Assembly: GCA_001566295.1 (NCBI GenBank)
Contig: KQ964245.1
Location: forward strand, 2,919,524 to 2,983,523
Length of the DNA stretch: 64,000 bases
Source: Microdochium bolleyi
Taxonomy: Eukaryota; Ascomycota; Sordariomycetes; Xylariales; Microdochiaceae
Reading direction: 5' to 3'
The notes below the pieces were generated by a model. It saw nothing but the letters and a program-made list of their open reading frames with translations. It searched no databases and was not told the origin of the DNA. Numbering within the stretch: position 1 is the stretch's first letter; the number at the start of each line of letters is the position of its first letter. Shown here in pieces: positions 10,699 through 21,350 of the stretch. A program made the position numbers and the translations under genes.

Positions 10699-11909
10699 AC
10701 TGGCTTTGGTAGTCGGCGGCAGCCAAGCTGCAGCCGAGAGCGGCGCGGAAGCTTGGTGTTGCTTGGGCGTTTGCAGCGACCGGTCGCTTTGGTATTGTGT
10801 TCACCGCTGGATGATGGCACAAATCCAGTCGGAACAACGACATTGTCTGGTCAACAAAGCAAGGAGTGTGAGTGATTATATTATGAGGACACCTGCCAGG
10901 CCATAACGACTTTGTGGGGGAGACGGGCGACGAGACAGATAGAGAGAGACAGAGCGCGGTGGCGTCCAGGGCCTAGGCCCCTGTAGATTCCTGTCAGCGC
11001 GTGGGCTAAGAGATGTGGGGGGTGCGCCACTCGCAGACTCAGGGTGTTCTCCATCCCCGCTGCGACTCCGTATTAGAGGGCGGCTGTGTCTTGCGACTTG
11101 GAGAAATGGGGGGAATCCTGTGCTCCAAGTTCACCAGAGGCTGCGTGGCAGGAGACTTCCTTGCGAGTGAAAAGGGCGGGCTCGATTGATGAGAAACACT
11201 GCTGTGACCAGGTATTCTTGCCTACAGGGCGACATCACCATGGATCACAAGGTGGCTGGCACAAGTCCTCTAGCGTTGGACGAAGATGCCCAACGTATAG
11301 TCTTCCGGAGAGACGAGGCGAACACCAGATCGAGACCGAGGGCAGGACAAATGGCCTGATCTTCTTGTCTACAGGTGCTTACCCCCCCAAAGACGCAAGC
11401 TCGCGGAGCAATAGGGCGGGCCGGACGAGCGACGACCCCTGCCCCGGTCTGGCCTTACCTGTGGAGCTCCGGGCCGTTACACAGAGACGACAAGGGGGAA
11501 CGGCGGGGATCACCTTGCAACATGGGAGCGCAAGTCTGTTTCGATACCATCGAGATGAAAGGGAGGGCGACAATTCATGGCTCACGACATGACAGGTCAC
11601 AACACCGCACAAGCGAATTTGGAAGGTTATATGTCAAGAGATTGACTGTAGTTAATATTGGGACTATGGACAACGACCCGAAAGACACCTTGTGCAGGAC
11701 GCGACTGTGTTCGTTCTTCTGAAGGTGGGAAGCAAAAACAAGTAGAACAGCTGCCGGACAGATTGCTCGTCGCCGCGGAAACGTTCTGAATGAAGAGAAG
11801 AAGAGAAGCCTGAGCTCCGGTGAGATCCTCAGCGTCTGAGTAGCACCAAACCATCAGGATTCATTTTGAGTGGATGGCTCTGTCACGAGCCATTCGGCCT
11901 AGTGCCGAT

Positions 11910-14900
11910 TTAGGCCTCAGAGGCAGTCTGGCCGTACACGACCGTACCGACGCCGAACCGTCTCTTGCCGGCCTTCCAGATCTCGATGAGTGCAATGTAC
12001 ACGACAACGCAAGCGAAGACGACACCCCATTCCCAGGTGATGGCAGTGTGCTTGAAGACTGCGTGGTTGATCACTGGGAGGTAGACAACGGGGAACGTAA
12101 TGACGAAGCCAGCAACGACAGCGCCAAAGAGGAAGCGGTTGGAAGTGTAGACAGTCTTGAAGACGGACAGGGGGCCAGTCCAACGCTCCGGGTACATGTT
12201 GAAGAGCGATCGGGTGAAGTGCTTGACCTCCCACGCCGTGAAAAGCAGGAGGAAGCTGAGCACCGAGTACGTGGTGGCGCGGGCGCGGAAGACAACCTCG
12301 CAGGTGGGGTTGTAGCCCGAGTTGCAGTTGCTACCGAGGCGGAGCGGGTCCGGAGTAGGGGTGTAGGTGACCGAGACGAAGGCAGCGATACACAGAGCAC
12401 CCATAAAGGTGCCGTAAGCCATCTTGTCCATGATGATCTCCTTGGTGAAGACGCCGACGCGAAGAGAGTGGGGCTTGCGCAACATGATATCGGGCTGGGC
12501 TTCTTCAAGACCCAGACCCAGAGCCAGGAATGACGATGTGATGAGGTTGGCCCATAGAATCTCAATGGGCGACAAGGGGAACACGGACAGGCCCTGCGCG
12601 TCCTTGAAGGCGAGACCGATCAACAGAAGGAAGACCTGTGCAATATTGGAGACGAGGAGATGCAGAAGGAACTTCTGAATGTTGTCGAAAAGGCGACGAC
12701 CCTCCTCGACGGCCGTAACGATCGAGGAGAAGTTGTCGTCTGTGAGGACCATGTCCGCAGCCTCCTTGGCGACATCGCTGCCGTTGAGACCCATGGCGAT
12801 ACCGACGTCGGACTTCTTGAGAGCCGGCGAATCGTTGACTCCGTCACCAGTCATGACACAGAAAGCGCCACGGCGATGCATGGCCTCGACCATACGGACC
12901 TTGGTAGAAGGGCTGCAGCGAGCCAGGACGAGCGGAAGCTTCTCCATGGCATCGATCTGGGCATCGCTCAGGGCGTCAAAGGTGGCAGCAGCCATAGTGG
13001 CGTTGACGGCTTCAGCAGCGGTCAGGTTAGCCGAGAGGATACCGACCTCGTGGGCAATGGCGGTAGCGGTCTTGATGTGGTCACCGGTAAGCATGTGGAC
13101 AGCGATACCGGCAATCTTGCACTTCTGTACAGCATCCGCAGTCTCGAGACGAGGTGGGTCATACAGGCCAGCCAGACCAAGGGGCGTCAGGCCGCACTCG
13201 GCAGCATCGCGCTCGTCCTTGAGCTTGTCGTTGGCTGGGACGGACTTGTGAGCGATACACAAGACTCGAAGACCCTCAGCCGCAAGCGATTCGGCCCTGG
13301 CAGTGAACTCGGCCTTGATGGCATCTGAGGCGTCCAGGAGAGGAAGGATAGCCTCAAGGGCTCCCTTTGTGTAGACATCGACGTTGGTGGAACGAGCAGA
13401 GCCGTACACGACAGACATACGCTTGCAGCTTGAGTCGAAGGGGTGTTCGGCGACAAGCTTGGTGTCATGGGCCTGCGTGATCGTGGCCTTGCTCATTCCG
13501 AAGCGCAGGCCAAAAACGGAGAGTGCAATCTCGGTGGGCTCACCAACGGCAGACCACTTGACAGCGCCCATGCTAGAAACTGTCGAGGTCTCTGCCGTGT
13601 CATCGGCAACGCCTGACTTGCCATCAGTGACGACGGCATTGTTGCAGAGAGAAAGGCACTGGACAAAGGCTCTGGCATCAGGAGGGAGGCGCGAGATGGT
13701 CTTGGTGCCGATAGAGTCGTCGGAAGACTCGCCGGCCCATGTGACGACACCGCTTGTAGGATCAAAGGGGTTGGTGCATCCCTCGACAGTGGCGCCGAGG
13801 CCATTCTGCAGCCAGATCTTCCTCGTGATCATCTTGCCTTGCGTCAAAGTACCAGTCTTGTCCGAGCAGATATTGGTCACGCCACCGACAGCCTCGAGAG
13901 CCGAGAGCTTGCGAACGACGACGTTACCCCTGGCCATAGCCTTGGTGCCCACAGCCATGGAGATGGTAAGGACGGCAATGAGAGACTCGGGGATGACAGC
14001 GACACCGACGCAGATACCGTAGATGAGGACATCTGAGGTGACGTTGAACTTGGATGCGGCGAAGACGATGATGCAGAGGAGGATGGCGAGGCCAAACAGG
14101 AGCAGGGCGAACTTGCTCAGTTTGACCTGGAGAGGAGTACCCACGAGGCCGAGGATGCTGCGGCCGGAGTGCTTGAACTTATCGAGAGCTTTACCAAAAG
14201 CCGACTTGTTCTCGTCGACCTTGGGGTGCGCACGAAGCATTTCTGCAATCTTGCCGACCTCGGTAGTCATAGCAGTAGCGGTGACAATACCCGTACCGCG
14301 GCCCCGGGTGATGGTGCTGGCCGAGTAGAGCATGTTGATGCGGTCGCCCAGAGGCACATCAGCCTCGGACAAGAGAACATCGGCATGCTTGCTGATAGGC
14401 AGCGATTCTCCGGTGAGCAAGGCCTCGTCCGTGGACAAGTTGAGACTGTCGGCGAGGCGCACATCGGCAGGGACAATGTCACCGACGTTGAGGAGAACAA
14501 TGTCGCCCTTGACGAGACTCTCGGCCTTGACAGATTCGATCTGGCCATCACGGATGACCTTGCACGTGGGTGCAGAGAGGGCGAAGAGAGACTGGATGGT
14601 CTGCTCAGCACGGTAGTCTTGTACTAGACCAACGACAATGTTGAGGAGGATGACGGCGGCAATGACGGCGCCCTCGATGAAGTCTTGGATGGCAAAGGAC
14701 AGAGCCATGACGATAAAGAGGACCATAGTCAGAGCGTTGGACACCTGCCTCACGAGAATCGTCCACAGGGATAAGCCCTTAGCTCCCTCAACCTTGTTTG
14801 GCCCATCCTCCTCCAGGCGACGAGCCGCGTCACTGCTGGTGAGGCCATACTGGATGCTGGTCTTGAGGAAGGCCTCAAGCTCCTTGGGGCTGCGGGTATG

Positions 14901-15236
14901 AGGTTCGTTGCTGACGACGGCAGCTACGGCTTCCGGGCCGGCAACTGCTGCGATGTCGGGCAGCGGGGTCTTCTCATTCTCACTTGTGGGAGTGGCGACG
15001 AGAGTCGGGGCGGCCGAGGAGACGGTGGAACGGTGCTGGCGGACGGGAGCGAGGCCCGTGGTGCTGATTTGGACGTCCGATTTGGTGGTGGTGGTGGCGG
15101 CGGTGGGAACAGTGGTGCTGCTGTGGTCCGCGGCCGGGTTTATGGGCCCAGGGGGGTTGGAGTTCGTGGCATTGGTATAACCACGTATAGGAGGTTCAGT
15201 CGACTCCTCGACAGGAATATCAGTCTCAATACCCAT
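11910..15236 (-). CDS. ENA1: ENA-type (type IID) Na+/K+-exporting P-type ATPase
   Basis: One uninterrupted frame of 1108 residues. After a disordered Thr/Ser/Pro-rich head of about 110 residues come a cation-ATPase N-terminal domain, paired membrane helices, the actuator with TGES at 275-278, further helices, and the phosphorylation motif DKTGTLT beginning at Asp459. The nucleotide domain follows (GAVKWSAVGEPTEIAL), then the hinge GDGVND at 797-802 and six C-terminal helices. The IIMDKMAYGTFMG start of the late helices and the overall layout fit fungal ENA pumps more than SERCA or PMR1. Family knowledge: ENA pumps export sodium or potassium at the plasma membrane under salt and alkaline stress and are typically controlled by PacC/Rim101, calcineurin and carbon signals. 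The upstream region contains many PacC-like hexamers. The lack of introns in a gene of this size is usual for the family. Confidence 0.9.
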   Translation of the reverse strand: MGIETDIPVEESTEPPIRGYTNATNSNPPGPINPAADHSSTTVPTAATTTTKSDVQISTTGLAPVRQHRSTVSSAAPTLVATPTSENEKTPLPDIAAVAGPEAVAAVVSNEPHTRSPKELEAFLKTSIQYGLTSSDAARRLEEDGPNKVEGAKGLSLWTILVRQVSNALTMVLFIVMALSFAIQDFIEGAVIAAVILLNIVVGLVQDYRAEQTIQSLFALSAPTCKVIRDGQIESVKAESLVKGDIVLLNVGDIVPADVRLADSLNLSTDEALLTGESLPISKHADVLLSEADVPLGDRINMLYSASTITRGRGTGIVTATAMTTEVGKIAEMLRAHPKVDENKSAFGKALDKFKHSGRSILGLVGTPLQVKLSKFALLLFGLAILLCIIVFAASKFNVTSDVLIYGICVGVAVIPESLIAVLTISMAVGTKAMARGNVVVRKLSALEAVGGVTNICSDKTGTLTQGKMITRKIWLQNGLGATVEGCTNPFDPTSGVVTWAGESSDDSIGTKTISRLPPDARAFVQCLSLCNNAVVTDGKSGVADDTAETSTVSSMGAVKWSAVGEPTEIALSVFGLRFGMSKATITQAHDTKLVAEHPFDSSCKRMSVVYGSARSTNVDVYTKGALEAILPLLDASDAIKAEFTARAESLAAEGLRVLCIAHKSVPANDKLKDERDAAECGLTPLGLAGLYDPPRLETADAVQKCKIAGIAVHMLTGDHIKTATAIAHEVGILSANLTAAEAVNATMAAATFDALSDAQIDAMEKLPLVLARCSPSTKVRMVEAMHRRGAFCVMTGDGVNDSPALKKSDVGIAMGLNGSDVAKEAADMVLTDDNFSSIVTAVEEGRRLFDNIQKFLLHLLVSNIAQVFLLLIGLAFKDAQGLSVFPLSPIEILWANLITSSFLALGLGLEEAQPDIMLRKPHSLRVGVFTKEIIMDKMAYGTFMGALCIAAFVSVTYTPTPDPLRLGSNCNSGYNPTCEVVFRARATTYSVLSFLLLFTAWEVKHFTRSLFNMYPERWTGPLSVFKTVYTSNRFLFGAVVAGFVITFPVVYLPVINHAVFKHTAITWEWGVVFACVVVYIALIEIWKAGKRRFGVGTVVYGQTASEA

Positions 15237-18200
15237 TCACGTGAGTTGAAGATGGCAGCGAAGTGCTTTGTAGGGGAGGTCCAAAAGAGGATCGTGGTGT
15301 GTATCTCTCTCGAAAGGGTGCAGAAACGAGGCGGCGCGGGAAGGGCTAGATATACCCGGGGGAGGCACCCTACTCACGGCCAGCTCAAGTTGCCTCATGA
15401 GGGATGCGGCGCTAACCCCCACTTCTCCGCTGGCAGCCTGAGGCTCCTCCAAAGAAGCACCGCTAAGCCCTGGGAACCCCAGACAGTGCACTGTGCGGAC
15501 CGGCTGGCTGCTCATCCTTTGCTCTCTCGTCATGTGCCCTCGTCCAACACGGCTGCCAAGCGTCTCCTCCCTGCGCGAAACAATGTTGCTCAGCTTGGCA
15601 CATTGCCGGCCCTCTCCAAGACACGCCAGCACTACTCGCGTTCGTCTCGGCGTGGTCATCACCTCTGCGCCATCACCTCATCGTCAGACTCGTCACTGCA
15701 AGCCTGCTCCGCCTGGCTGCAAGGGCCTCCCACTGCTCGCCTCTCTCTCCACGGGACAATAATCGTCCAAGCTCGGCTCGCCATCTCGTCAGGCACAAAC
15801 GCGCTTCCCACGCTGAAGAGCATTCCCAGCATTCGATTCATTAGACACAGGCGGGCCAACGAGGCAGGCGGTCGGCCGATTTCACGACACAATGTCTCAG
15901 AATCCCAATACGGCGCCACCTGCATGGTCGTCCGTTCTCAACTCAGACTTGCACAGCGCAACATCACCTGTGTGGAGTACCTGCCTCGAGTGGCAGCGAC
16001 AATTTGCCGACCGAAAGGCAAGGAGCATTCACAGGCGTGCTTCCCGTGGCCACCCGCACATCTCGGCGAACCCCCGGGCCAGGCTTTGCCTCTGACGGCA
16101 GGCCGCAAGTGTTGCCCAGCGCCGAGCAGTGGAGTGATGGGGCGGTGCACACACCCGGCGCTCTTCGCCTACTGGTCCGCTGCCAGGAATCCACGACCTT
16201 TTCTGTGAAGCCAAGTGTCCCAGCGCCTTGGCATCTGCTCGGCACTCGTCGTTGGCAGCAATTGCTTCAACAAACAAGGAACTACTCTTGCCTTGGCTCC
16301 TTCAACTGTGCCTTGCTTATCTCTGGTCCAGGACAAGGTGGGGAGATATTCCAGCACCTGACAAGGCCATGGCAGCGCTCCGTTCGCAGTCCATGCACAC
16401 TCCGACGCGGGCCCCGCTCATCCGTCTCTGTGCGCCGACAAGCAGCGGACAACCCCGACCACAAGCCCGCCCCGGTGGCCACTGTCTGCGCCGATTCCGT
16501 CGGCTTGCTTCTGTGGTGCAGGACGGACCCAGCCTTCGGTTTCTGGGCGCCCGCCCTCAACGACGAGGTCCAGTCATGCACAGTCAAAGACCGCAGTGAT
16601 GTGCGGACGACCCTCGTTTCCGACTCTGCAGCGTCAGCCATTGCTGGCCTGCATGCACGGAGTGATGAGCCCGCTGAAAACGGGAGGTGGAAGTGCTGGA
16701 CGCGCAAGTGGGGTAGGGTGCAGGAGTTTCAAGGTGACCTCCGCAGACACACTTCAACAGCGGCCAGTCAACCAATCATGACCAAAGGTCTATGTGCCTG
16801 TCCTGCACACGATGACAAGAAGAGCCTCTCACCGCACACCAAAGGCGCTTTGTGAGCACGCGGACAACTTGGCGGCTGGCACCGCGATTCTCGGCGAGCC
16901 ACAACAACGGTCAACTTCCGGGCGGGCCACACCTGCAGCGTCCAAACCCGGGGCACACGTCCGGAAGGTCTAATCCATGTTACAGTGCAGTATGCTACGT
17001 CCATGGCCCATGGTGGTTCGAGTTCGGATTAACGACATTGCACGACTCTAACGAGTCTCGCGTGCTAAAGTCTGGGGTTGGTTCACTCTCCACAGTCCAA
17101 GGTTGCTCCACGACTGCACGAACATACTGAAGGCCCAGATTATATGGTCACAGATCAGCGCAATCCACTTTGCCGAGCCAATTGAGACCATCTTGGCCAC
17201 TTCAATCGAAGAGAGCAATTCTCGCCGAGTGCATCTATTCCAACGTCCCTCCGAAGCCGCTCAACACATGTTTCCTGAGAACACCACCTCGACAAGTGTC
17301 GACATCAATCAAGACACTGCTGAAGCCAGAAGTCTAGAGCGTGGACAAAATGAGAAGAGGTGGCTTACGATGCCGGAAGTCTTCAAAGATAAGCGCTGAA
17401 GAATTGGCCGCAATGGCAGGGCCTCGCTTGTAACCAAGCTCTTCGAACGACTTTGAATCGAACTCCGTGGATCACCGAAGCGATTGATAAATCCGAGCCG
17501 ATAGAGATGCGACAAAGGCCACCTAAGCGCGGATGTTCAATGCGCGCCAAGGGCCCCGAGCTATCACCGTGCGAAGTCATGCAAGCGCGCCGAGCCTCTC
17601 GGCAGTGGATAGCTTGTTCGGAACAAAGAGGGGGAAGCATAAAATAGAGTCGTTCGCTTGGCTTGGAAAGTATGGTGCGGCTATCACTTGGCGTTGTTCG
17701 GTTGTCCTCAAGCCTTAGGTCCAATCAGGTCGGCGCGTTGTTCCCCGGTGGCGGTCGGGACCTTTGTGGAGAGCCCCCTGACTTCCTCCGCAGGCGACAA
17801 TACCCACTGCTACGCATCGTCGGACTCAATTCAGAGCCCGATGTGCTGTGCCGGCCATCTGCAGAAGGCTGACTTCTCCTCAACCCTCACAACACATTCG
17901 ACCTCTAAATATATCTGGCTAGCGATCATCCATTAAGCTGCAGCAGAGTGTGGCTCTTCTACATGAGATCCACTGATGCCAAGCGCATAGCCTTCGGAGG
18001 GCAGCACAATTCCTGTGACGAGGACGCCGAGGATGCCTGACGGCCGACATGGCCAAGAACCTCAACATAATTCGGCGCATGTCGGACGAGATGCCAGCGC
18101 TTCCAAGACGCCAAGCTCGGTGATACTACCACTTTTTGTGTGTGGAATAGCCGGCTATCGGAATGGCGCTGTGCATTTTCGGACAGAGACCGAGCCACGT

Positions 18201-18678
18201 CGATGTTGGCATTGGTAATGGGGTGTGGAAAACAAAGGACTTGCAACGAACATTTCAACAGCCATCTGACACACTCTCCGGCGAGTCGTGCTTTGTTGAG
18301 GCTGGCTTTCTGGGGAATAACATAATCTCGTACGGCCGAACGTCCATGCAACGCCCTCGACACAACTCACCCCCACAATCTCCTTCGTGCAGTCATTCTG
18401 CCATGTCCGGTTCAGAATGAAAATCAGGATGTCGGAAAATGTATATGTCTTGCAAGGCTGTTGCATTATCTCGATGAAACTTTTGTTGTTGCCTTGCCTC
18501 ACCTTTGAAGGACATCTGCCGTATGTTGCGTGCGTACATTCTGCGTACCGGACGTAACTGGTTTATCCCGTCATGATCACTCCAAACGAAACCGTATGCT
18601 TGACATGTGCGTCGAGGGTTGCGCTCGAGCATATTGCCGACCACATGCAAGGAGGGAGAAAGGATGTAAGGGTTCTCT
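15237..18678. promoter_or_regulatory. 3.4 kb gene-free region upstream of the ENA ATPase
   Basis: This lies between the ENA start (minus strand) and the stop of the amidohydrolase. Open frames here (for example 16004-16855) lack any family resemblance and are compositional. GCCARG hexamers, the PacC consensus, occur on either strand at 15555, 15594, 15712, 16078, 16182, 16210, 16227, 16292, 16868 and 17192. That is several times the roughly three expected by base composition over the 2 kb nearest the gene. The left 1 kb is CT-rich in the ENA direction, suggesting a long leader. Role inferred, not shown. Confidence 0.4.
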
Positions 18679-20337
18679 CTACACGGCACCAACATTGAAG
18701 ACCTTGGCGCCCTTGAACCACGTCTGCACGACTCTGGTGTCGAGCAGCTTGTCCTTGTCCCACTGCATGTCCACGACAGCAAAGTCAGCCGACTTGCCCA
18801 CTGCGATGCTCCCCGCCCAAGGCTCTGCGAAGCAACTGTACGCGCTCCCCTGAGTCGCTGCGCTCACCGCGGCAGCCAGGTCCAGCGCAAAGTGCGGGTT
18901 TACCGTGGCTTCTGACTCCGGCTCCCTCGCGGACCGTCGCGTTGTGGCCGTGTACAGGTTCCGCAGCGGGGCATGCGGCGCCGTGGGTGCGTCCGATCCC
19001 AGAGCCAGCACGGCACCGCCATCGGCAAACTCCTTGTACGCGAACGCGCGGCCACAACGCTCGTGGCCCAGCAGCGACGGCCAGGCCCGGAGGATCGCCG
19101 GGTCCGCGTGCACGGGCTGGATGGACGCCGTGATGCCGAGCTTGCCCAGCCTCGCGGCGTCAGCGGCGGACGCGAGCTCGAGGTGCTCGATACGGTGCCT
19201 GCGGCCCGGCTGGGTGTGCTGCTCGAGGGCGTCGATAGCGTTGCGGATCGCGGCGTCGCCGATGGCGTGCAGCGCGCACTGCAGGCCGGCGGCGTCGGCC
19301 TTGCGGACTACAGGGGCAAGCTCGGCGGGGGACCAGATAGGCCCGCACTCAGTGGCGGCTGGGTCGGCGTACGGCTCGAGCAGAGCCGCCGTGCACCCGT
19401 CGATGATGCCGTCGCAGATGATCTTGATGCCGACGATGCGGCAGTCCGGGCTGTCCCGCGCGTTGAAGAGCCTGTTCAGCTCGATCGCCCGGTCGACCTG
19501 CGCGAGGTTGTCGGCCTCGGTCTTGCGCGGCGTCACGAGCCAGTGCACGGCGAATCGCATGGCCAGGGGCTTCCCGGTGTCTCGCAGCGTCTGCTCGCGG
19601 AGCACCTGCAGGGCCTCCCAGCCGTTTTCGTCCATGGCCATCTCCACGAGCCCCGTGTAGCCAGAGGCGTTGTAGGCGTCAATGGCGGCCCTGATGGCGT
19701 CGAGCTTCTCCTCCATGCGCGCAACCTTTGCCACGTGCGGCCACATGATGACCACGGCGGCCGACTCGGTCAGGTACCCCGACGCCCGGCCCGTCGCCGG
19801 GTCGCGGTGGATCTTGCCGCCCTCTGGGTCCGGCATGTCGTGGACGCCGAGCTCGTCGAGGGCGGCGGTGTTGCACCACGCCGAGTGCAGGTCCTTTGAG
19901 TCGATGAAGATGGGCCGCGGGTCGATGTCGTCGAGCATGCTGGCGAGGGCTTTGCCATCGGTCATGAAGTGCATCCAGCCTTTGCACATGATGCGCGAGG
20001 CGTCCGGGTTGTCCTTGGCGAAGCGGGCGATGGTGGCGCGGATGTCGTCGAGGTTCTTGCAGGCCTCGAGGCCGCACTTCTGCAGGCTCTGGCCCATCAT
20101 GAGCAGGTGCATGTGCCCGTCGATGAAGCCCGGGAGGACAACGTGGCCGCCCATGTCATGCCTCTGCGCTGCCGGGGCCGCGGCCAGCGCCTCTGCGACC
20201 TGCGCGTCATCCTCGTGGCCGACGTGTGTGAGGAGCCCGGAGTCGGTGTCGGCGACGGCGCACGAGGCAAACGAGTGATTGGCCCCGCCCTGGTCCGCGA
20301 CGAAGAAGCGGCCGTTGGTGAAGACGGCCAGGGGCAT
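18679..20337 (-). CDS. Amidohydrolase family 3 metal-dependent hydrolase
   Basis: A single frame of 552 residues with the amidohydrolase-3 layout. The metal-binding GFIDGHMH comes early (His75 and His77), after a short beta-sandwich part beginning FTNGRFFVAD. IVGIKIICDGIIDG gives the candidate metal-bridging lysine strand. HAIGDAAIRNAIDAL and HRIEHLELA supply two further histidine ligands, LGSDAPTAPHAP the catalytic aspartate, and the C-terminus returns to the beta-sandwich (GSIAVGKSADFAVVD). Relatives include N-substituted formamide deformylases and the AepA-like exoenzyme regulators. The substrate cannot be read from sequence. No signal peptide, so probably cytosolic. Very GC-rich third positions give many false open frames on the other strand. 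The TAG-side neighbour is the long ENA upstream region. Confidence 0.9.
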   Translation of the reverse strand: MPLAVFTNGRFFVADQGGANHSFASCAVADTDSGLLTHVGHEDDAQVAEALAAAPAAQRHDMGGHVVLPGFIDGHMHLLMMGQSLQKCGLEACKNLDDIRATIARFAKDNPDASRIMCKGWMHFMTDGKALASMLDDIDPRPIFIDSKDLHSAWCNTAALDELGVHDMPDPEGGKIHRDPATGRASGYLTESAAVVIMWPHVAKVARMEEKLDAIRAAIDAYNASGYTGLVEMAMDENGWEALQVLREQTLRDTGKPLAMRFAVHWLVTPRKTEADNLAQVDRAIELNRLFNARDSPDCRIVGIKIICDGIIDGCTAALLEPYADPAATECGPIWSPAELAPVVRKADAAGLQCALHAIGDAAIRNAIDALEQHTQPGRRHRIEHLELASAADAARLGKLGITASIQPVHADPAILRAWPSLLGHERCGRAFAYKEFADGGAVLALGSDAPTAPHAPLRNLYTATTRRSAREPESEATVNPHFALDLAAAVSAATQGSAYSCFAEPWAGSIAVGKSADFAVVDMQWDKDKLLDTRVVQTWFKGAKVFNVGAV

Positions 20338-21350
20338 CCTTGCTCGTCAGAAAGGCTGATGTTGCGTCTTTGGGTCTATGGTGGGATTTGCAGGCGCGGA
20401 CACCCTACGAGATGCTTCTTCGGCGTTCAGATACAGATGATGATGCCTAGTTGGTCGATTCGATCTCGTGGTCGCCCTGGCCCTCCCCGCTTCTCGGCCG
20501 ACAACGGCGTGACTGAGAGACCCGCACCGCGGAACAATCCGTCATCCCGCCCTTCGTCGTCTCGCGATGTAAGCTGCATACGATGCTGGCTTGGACAGGA
20601 AGGTATAGCTTGCTCTCTTCCCTCCTGCGCCATGCCTAGCCTGCAGACATTGTTGCAGAGTCATCGATCTGGCAGCCTGCCTGGGAGGTTTGCCTCTTTC
20701 GTCGGCAATCTTGGTGGTCCACGGGAAGTAGCCACACGCAGTGTGTTTTCAGGATTGCCGACGGAACTCCGCTGTCCCCCTGGGGAAACTTGGAGAACCA
20801 TGTCGGCGCTGGACACCTTCTCCAAAGAGTTAAAAATGCCCGGCAATCATTGCTGCGTTGACGACCTTGGCTCTTGGCACGCTACAACATGCAAACTATA
20901 TCACCCTCGTGGTCCCGAACAGGAATGTCCGAAATGCACCACGAAGCATACTCTGCTGCACAAAGGCAGGGTATGGCGGGATGTGCCGTCGCATCCGAGA
21001 CGAGTTTAAAATGACCTCGTCGTGCCCCCATGTCTGCCGCAGCTCAACTATTCCCGAATGCAGAAGGTGGGAGGCTCGTTGTTCGTGCTCAGGTGCCGAG
21101 CCGTTGCTGCAGGGGGGCGCCGAGCAGGGATGGGATCGCGACCGGGTTACGCATGAAGCATTGACGATTTCACGAGAGCCCAAGCACGCCAAGATGGAGC
21201 ATGAGTGCGTCATGTAGGATGATCTCCCGGGTTCAAGGTTTGTATATGAACATCTGAAGTCCTCGCAACACGGAAACGTAGACCTCTCTCTTCATCAGAG
21301 GCACCCAACTCTGCAACACTCGTTCACCACGACTCCAGCAGCCAGCAGCC
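20338..21350. promoter_or_regulatory. Divergent promoter region, amidohydrolase / subtilase
   Basis: About 1 kb between divergent starts. It probably holds both promoters. The last 60 bases before 21351 are a typical CA/CT-rich fungal leader (around CACTCGTTCACCACGAC). No open frame looks like protein. Confidence 0.45.

Larger units (their letters stand above)
9479..11909. other. 2.4 kb intergenic, between convergent 3' ends
   Basis: Long for a region between two 3' ends (SAM50 and the ENA ATPase). It holds a C31 homopolymer, a GT microsatellite and GA-rich patches near 10930-10955, but no open frame with recognisable protein and no tRNA. The longest frame (11086-11592, 168 codons) has no family look. 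An unrecognised non-coding transcript is possible but not shown. Confidence 0.45.

Noticed and set aside
11086..11592. 168-codon frame in the ENA/SAM50 intergenic region
   Set aside because: No motif, no plausible leader or splice signals; no support beyond being open.
12660..14022. Long plus-strand frames opposite the P-type ATPase
   Set aside because: Mirror frames of a strong coding region with biased third positions; no independent protein features.
16004..16855. 283-codon plus-strand frame upstream of the ENA gene
   Set aside because: Composition is Arg/Ser/Pro/Cys-mixed with no family resemblance; frames overlap in several phases; more likely regulatory or leader DNA.
18905..20278. 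Long plus-strand frames opposite the amidohydrolase (up to 308 codons)
   Set aside because: Shadows produced by the very GC-rich codon use of the amidohydrolase gene.
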